Shown: positions 61,477 to 64,000 of the stretch, in pieces
How the letters are laid out: each line of letters starts with the position of its first letter
Position numbering within the stretch: position 1 is the first letter of the stretch
Assembly: GCA_963817405.1 (NCBI GenBank)
Contig: CAWFNW010000001.1
Span: 186,001-250,000 of the forward strand
Reading direction: 5' to 3'
DNA length: 64,000 bases
From: CAWFNW01 sp963817405
Lineage (GTDB): Bacteria > Actinomycetota > Coriobacteriia > Anaerosomatales > Anaerosomataceae
Translations under genes and position numbers: made by a program
Notes under the pieces: generated by a model
What the model was told of the DNA's origin: nothing
Seen by the model: the letters and a program-made list of their open reading frames with translations, nothing else
The model's database searches: none

Positions 61477-62724
61477 CTAGCCCGCGCACGCCGCTTTCAG
61501 TGCGTCGACTCGGTCCGTGCGCTCCCAGGTGAAGTCGCGCTCGCCGCGGCCGAAGTGACCGTACGCGGCCGTCTTCCGGTAGATCGGTCGGCGCAGATCG
61601 AGGTCCCTGATGATCGCACCGGGGCGAAGGTCGAATACCTGTCTGATGCCCTCTTCGATGCGTTCCACGGACACCGTTTCGGTGCCGAAGGTCTCAATCA
61701 GCACCGAGAGCGGGTGAGCCACGCCGATCGCATAGGCGAGCTCGATCTCACAGCGCTCGGCGAGGCCGCCGGCCACAACGTTCTTTGCGACCCAACGAGC
61801 GGCGTATGCGGCCGAGCGGTCAACCTTCGTGCAGTCCTTACCCGAGAACGCACCGCCGCCGTGACGACCCATGCCGCCATAGGTGTCCACGATGATCTTG
61901 CGGCCGGTCAGACCCGAGTCGCCCATGGGGCCGCCGATGACGAAGCGTCCGGTCGGGTTGACGTAGATCTCCGCGTCGCACCACTCGATGTTCTCGAGGT
62001 CGAGCACCGGTTCGATGATGTGCTCGATGAAGTCCGGCTTCATGAGGTTCTCGATGTCGACGCCGTCGGCATGCTGGGACGAGATGAGGATCTTGTCCAC
62101 CGCCACCGGCTTGCCGTCGGCGTAGCGGACGGTGACCTGCGTCTTGCCGTCGGGGCGCAGGTAGTCGAGAACGCCCGCCTTGCGGACCGCCGTGAGCCGC
62201 TCGGCGAGGCGGTGCGACAGATAGATCGGCATCGGCATGAGCTGCGAGGTCTCGTTGCAGGCGTAGCCGAACATCATGCCTTGGTCTCCCGCGCCGATGA
62301 GATCGAGCGGGTCAGTATCGCCACGCTTCACCTCGTACGCCTCGTCCACGCCCATGGCGATATCAGCGCTCTGCTCGTGAATCGAGGTGAGCACACCGCA
62401 GGTCTCGTAGTCGAAGCCGAACTTGGCCCGCGTGTAGCCGATGTCCCTGACGGTTTCTCGCACGATCGTGGGGATGTCGACATATGCGTGCGTGCGAATC
62501 TCGCCCGCAACGACCACAAGGCCGGTGGTGACGAGTGTCTCGCAGGCGACGCGGACATACTCGGGAGCGGCCACGGACCCCTTGTCGGTTACGTAGCCCT
62601 CCTCGGCGAGCTCGCCTTCCCGCAAGATGATCGCATCGAGCACAGCGTCGGAGATCTGGTCGCACATTTTGTCGGGATGTCCCTCGGTCACCGATTCCGA
62701 GGTGAACACATAGTCTCGAGCCAT
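61477..62724 (-). CDS. metK: S-adenosylmethionine synthetase
   Basis: Makes SAM from ATP and methionine. The 415-residue protein has TEGHPDKMCDQISDAVLDA at the N-terminus, GAGDQGMMFGYA and GGGAFSGKDCTKVDRSAAY. The ATG at 62724 follows AAGGAGG. It is a single-gene unit controlled by the upstream SAM riboswitch and closed by a terminator. Confidence 0.98.
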   Translation of the reverse strand: MARDYVFTSESVTEGHPDKMCDQISDAVLDAIILREGELAEEGYVTDKGSVAAPEYVRVACETLVTTGLVVVAGEIRTHAYVDIPTIVRETVRDIGYTRAKFGFDYETCGVLTSIHEQSADIAMGVDEAYEVKRGDTDPLDLIGAGDQGMMFGYACNETSQLMPMPIYLSHRLAERLTAVRKAGVLDYLRPDGKTQVTVRYADGKPVAVDKILISSQHADGVDIENLMKPDFIEHIIEPVLDLENIEWCDAEIYVNPTGRFVIGGPMGDSGLTGRKIIVDTYGGMGRHGGGAFSGKDCTKVDRSAAYAARWVAKNVVAGGLAERCEIELAYAIGVAHPLSVLIETFGTETVSVERIEEGIRQVFDLRPGAIIRDLDLRRPIYRKTAAYGHFGRGERDFTWERTDRVDALKAACAG

Positions 62725-62767
62725 CGAGCCTCCTTCTTCCCGCGGGCGCACCCGCCTGACCGTCGTG

Positions 62768-62813
62768 GCAGACGGGAACGAAAACGTCCCCGTCTGCTCC
62801 AGACAAGGGACGT
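62768..62813 (-). promoter_or_regulatory. Alternative hairpins of the metK riboswitch expression platform
   Basis: Between aptamer and Shine-Dalgarno two mutually exclusive hairpins can form on the minus strand: 62807-62813 with 62784-62790 (ACGTCCC/GGGACGT, extended by a nested GTCT/AGAC), or 62785-62797 with 62768-62780 (13 pairs, one G-U, loop TTTT). No T-run follows the second, so the switch may act on termination without a clear U-tract or by blocking the ribosome-binding site. Confidence 0.55.
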
Positions 62814-62836
62814 CGCAGAAAGCTCGCGGCTGTTCC

Positions 62837-62971
62837 CTCATCTCCCAGGCCTGTTCGACCTGCCGCAATGTGGCACCGTTCGCCGTTTTCGACGTCGGTT
62901 GCCGGGGCATCTTCGGGTGCGGTCCCTACGCCCTCTGCAGCGCCGCGTGTGCGGTTCTGCCTCTTGATGAG
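62837..62971 (-). ncRNA. SAM-I (S-box) riboswitch upstream of metK
   Basis: On the minus strand the aptamer shows closing helix P1 CTCATC (62971-62966) with GATGAG (62842-62837), CATCAAGAG, then AGGGAC, CCGGCAACC and ACGGTGCCA followed by GCAGG and CTGGGAGATGAG, the typical S-box order. An extra GC-rich hairpin is inserted after CAAGAG. With metK directly downstream it should switch off synthesis when SAM is high. Confidence 0.9.
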
Positions 62972-62980
62972 TCGTTGGGC

Positions 62981-63010
62981 ACCATACCACCGTGGCGCCA
63001 TGCACGGCAA
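62981..63010 (-). promoter_or_regulatory. Promoter for the metK riboswitch transcript
   Basis: On the minus strand TTGCCG (63010-63005), an 18-base spacer and TATGGT (62986-62981). The start point falls just before the aptamer's P1 strand, which supports both calls. Confidence 0.62.
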
Positions 63011-63079
63011 GGCGGACGCCTGGCGCGATGAGGCTGCTATCATGCTTGGGTACCGCACCGAACCCTCAGGAGGCCTTGG

Positions 63080-63505
63080 TTGTTCACCGAGCGTATGCAT
63101 CGCGTCGTGCAGCTGCTGGAGCGCGTTCTCATCGTGCTGCTTCTGGTCATGGCGGCTCTCGCCATCATCGAGGTCGGGTTCGAGCTCTACGCCGCCGCGA
63201 CCGGCCCCGGCTTCCTACCTCCGGCCGCCGTCCTGGGCGTCCTCGACGCTGCGCTCGTGGTGTTCATCATCATCGAGCTCGTCAACACGGCGTTCGCCTA
63301 CATTGAGCGGAAGAACGTCGTTGGGACGGTACTGGAGGCCGGCCTCGTTGCGGTTGTTCGGAAGCTCATCATCTTCGACACCGACGCGGCGGCCTCGTAC
63401 GTGCTCATGAAGGGCGCCGGACTCGCCATTCTCATACTGGCGATCGGCGTGACGTGGTACCTCCTGAGGCGTTCAAGCGCCACCCCCCTTCAACCCACCG
63501 ACTGA
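63080..63505 (+). CDS. PsiE-like four-helix membrane protein
   Basis: 141-residue protein with about four membrane segments (about 13-35, 48-72, 80-95 weak, 112-131). RVVQLLERVLIVLLLVMAALAIIEV at the N-terminus and the ENTIRE pattern resembles the phosphate-starvation-inducible E family (seen only by pattern). TTG start at 63080, 6 bases after AGGAGG; ATG 63095 is an alternative. It is divergent from metK and 30 bases before gltX. Function unknown. Confidence 0.62.
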   Translation: MFTERMHRVVQLLERVLIVLLLVMAALAIIEVGFELYAAATGPGFLPPAAVLGVLDAALVVFIIIELVNTAFAYIERKNVVGTVLEAGLVAVVRKLIIFDTDAAASYVLMKGAGLAILILAIGVTWYLLRRSSATPLQPTD

Positions 63506-63535
63506 CCGGGCCTGCACAGTCCGGAAAGGAACCCG

Positions 63536-64000
63536 ATGACCGAGTCCGTTCGCGTTCGCTTCGCTCCGAGTCCGACCGGCCACCTGCACATCGGTGGCGC
63601 CCGCACCGCTATCTACAACTGGGCGTTCGCGCGCCGCAGTGGCGGAACGTTCATTCTGCGAATCGATGACACCGACCCCGAACGCTCGACCTACGAGAAC
63701 ACCGAAGCGATCCTGCGCTCCCTCCGGTGGCTCGGAATCGATTGGGACGAAGGTCCCGAAGCCGGTGGGCCCGTCGGACCCTACTTCCAGACGGCCCGCG
63801 CCGAGTCGTACGTGGCAGCTCTTGAGTCGCTGAAGTCCTCCGGAGCCGCATACCCCTGCTTCTGCACGGCGGAGCAGCTGGAGGCGAAGCGCGGCGACGC
63901 GCGCGCCACCGGTGGTACCGCCGGTTACGACCGTACCTGCCGCGCCATCGACCCTGCGACCGCAGCTGAGCGAGTCACAGCGGGCGAACCGCATGTCTGG
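63536..64000 (+). CDS. gltX: Glutamyl-tRNA synthetase (N-terminal part, runs off right edge)
   Basis: Charges tRNA-Glu. The first 155 residues are present: RFAPSPTGHLHIGGARTAIYN with the class I HIGH box, LRIDDTDPERS, and YPCFCTAEQLEA with the Cys pattern for a possible zinc site (CFC, YDRTC). The ATG at 63536 follows GGAAAGGA. The KMSKS region lies outside the window. Confidence 0.96.
   Translation, partial: MTESVRVRFAPSPTGHLHIGGARTAIYNWAFARRSGGTFILRIDDTDPERSTYENTEAILRSLRWLGIDWDEGPEAGGPVGPYFQTARAESYVAALESLKSSGAAYPCFCTAEQLEAKRGDARATGGTAGYDRTCRAIDPATAAERVTAGEPHVW

Noticed and set aside
61555..62967. A 470-codon plus-strand open frame opposite metK and its riboswitch
   Set aside because: Composition is antisense shadow; metK and the SAM-I aptamer account for it.
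1..64000. CRISPR arrays, insertion sequences, phage genes, attachment sites
   Set aside because: No repeated spacers, transposase or phage motifs, or target duplications were seen by eye. The XerC-type recombinase is a chromosomal housekeeping gene here.

Overview
The window is high-GC bacterial chromosome, almost gene-saturated, with nearly every gene on the minus strand. It carries no mobile elements, CRISPR arrays, tRNA or rRNA genes that I can see. The gene content points to an actinobacterium-like, Gram-positive-type organism, most likely a Coriobacteriia relative (inference). Reasons: a WhiG/FliA-type sigma factor; a Firmicutes-like FabK/FabH/PlsX fatty-acid set plus FakA/DegV/Asp23; TrmFO; an ADP-forming acyl-CoA synthetase; the MEP isoprenoid pathway (dxr, ispG); and actinobacterial-style Ala/Glu-rich tails on ribosomal proteins. 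Only four genes lie on the plus strand: rpmB, an fmdB-type zinc ribbon, a PsiE-like membrane protein and the start of gltX.

Reading the minus strand from right to left (transcription order): metK (62724-61477) is controlled by a SAM-I riboswitch. Then priA, def, fmt, rsmB and glpX follow. An envelope pair comes next, a PASTA protein with a degenerate amidase domain and an M23 peptidase (54782-52643). Then thiT-thiN for thiamine uptake and activation, behind a TPP-riboswitch-like leader, and a GAF/HD-GYP-like membrane protein. After the convergent rpmB comes asp23-fakA-degV-recG-rsmD-coaD-(coiled-coil protein)-yceD-rpmF (48763-41376). Next are an ADP-forming acyl-CoA synthetase and a BioD/DRTGG protein, then a complete fatty-acid initiation and elongation run plsX-fabH-fabK-fabD-fabG-acpP-(second FabK-like)-fabF (38148-30841). 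fabF as given is broken by two single-base insertions. Then rnc-smc-ftsY-ffh, rpsP-khpA-rimM-trmD-lepB, rplS, rnhB-yraN-comM-dprA-trmFO-xerC-sigma-response regulator, and finally rpsB-tsf-pyrH-frr-uppS-cdsA-dxr-rseP-ispG-proS and rimP-nusA-ylxR-infB, which runs off the left edge.

The genes fit one housekeeping theme: translation, RNA maturation, secretion (SRP, signal peptidase), phospholipid precursors (FabH to FabF, PlsX, CdsA, and host or medium fatty acids through FakA/DegV), cell wall (UppS, M23, PASTA protein), isoprenoids (Dxr, IspG) and genome maintenance (Smc, RecG, PriA, XerC, DprA, RnhB). Many adjacent genes overlap by 4 bases (ATGA/GTGA), implying translational coupling. Hexamers resembling TTGCCN spaced 17-18 bases from a TAnnnT box recur ahead of several transcription units.

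I did not find a clearly new multi-gene system. The best leads are specific anomalies: the doubly frameshifted fabF, a fmt gene whose Shine-Dalgarno and family N-terminus point to a GTT codon, a likely pseudo-amidase with PASTA domains, an HD-GYP protein missing signature residues, a NusA with a Cys/His tail, an RNase HII with GCG in place of GRG, a leader hairpin before rimP-nusA, and an Acd plus DRTGG pair inserted between rpmF and plsX.
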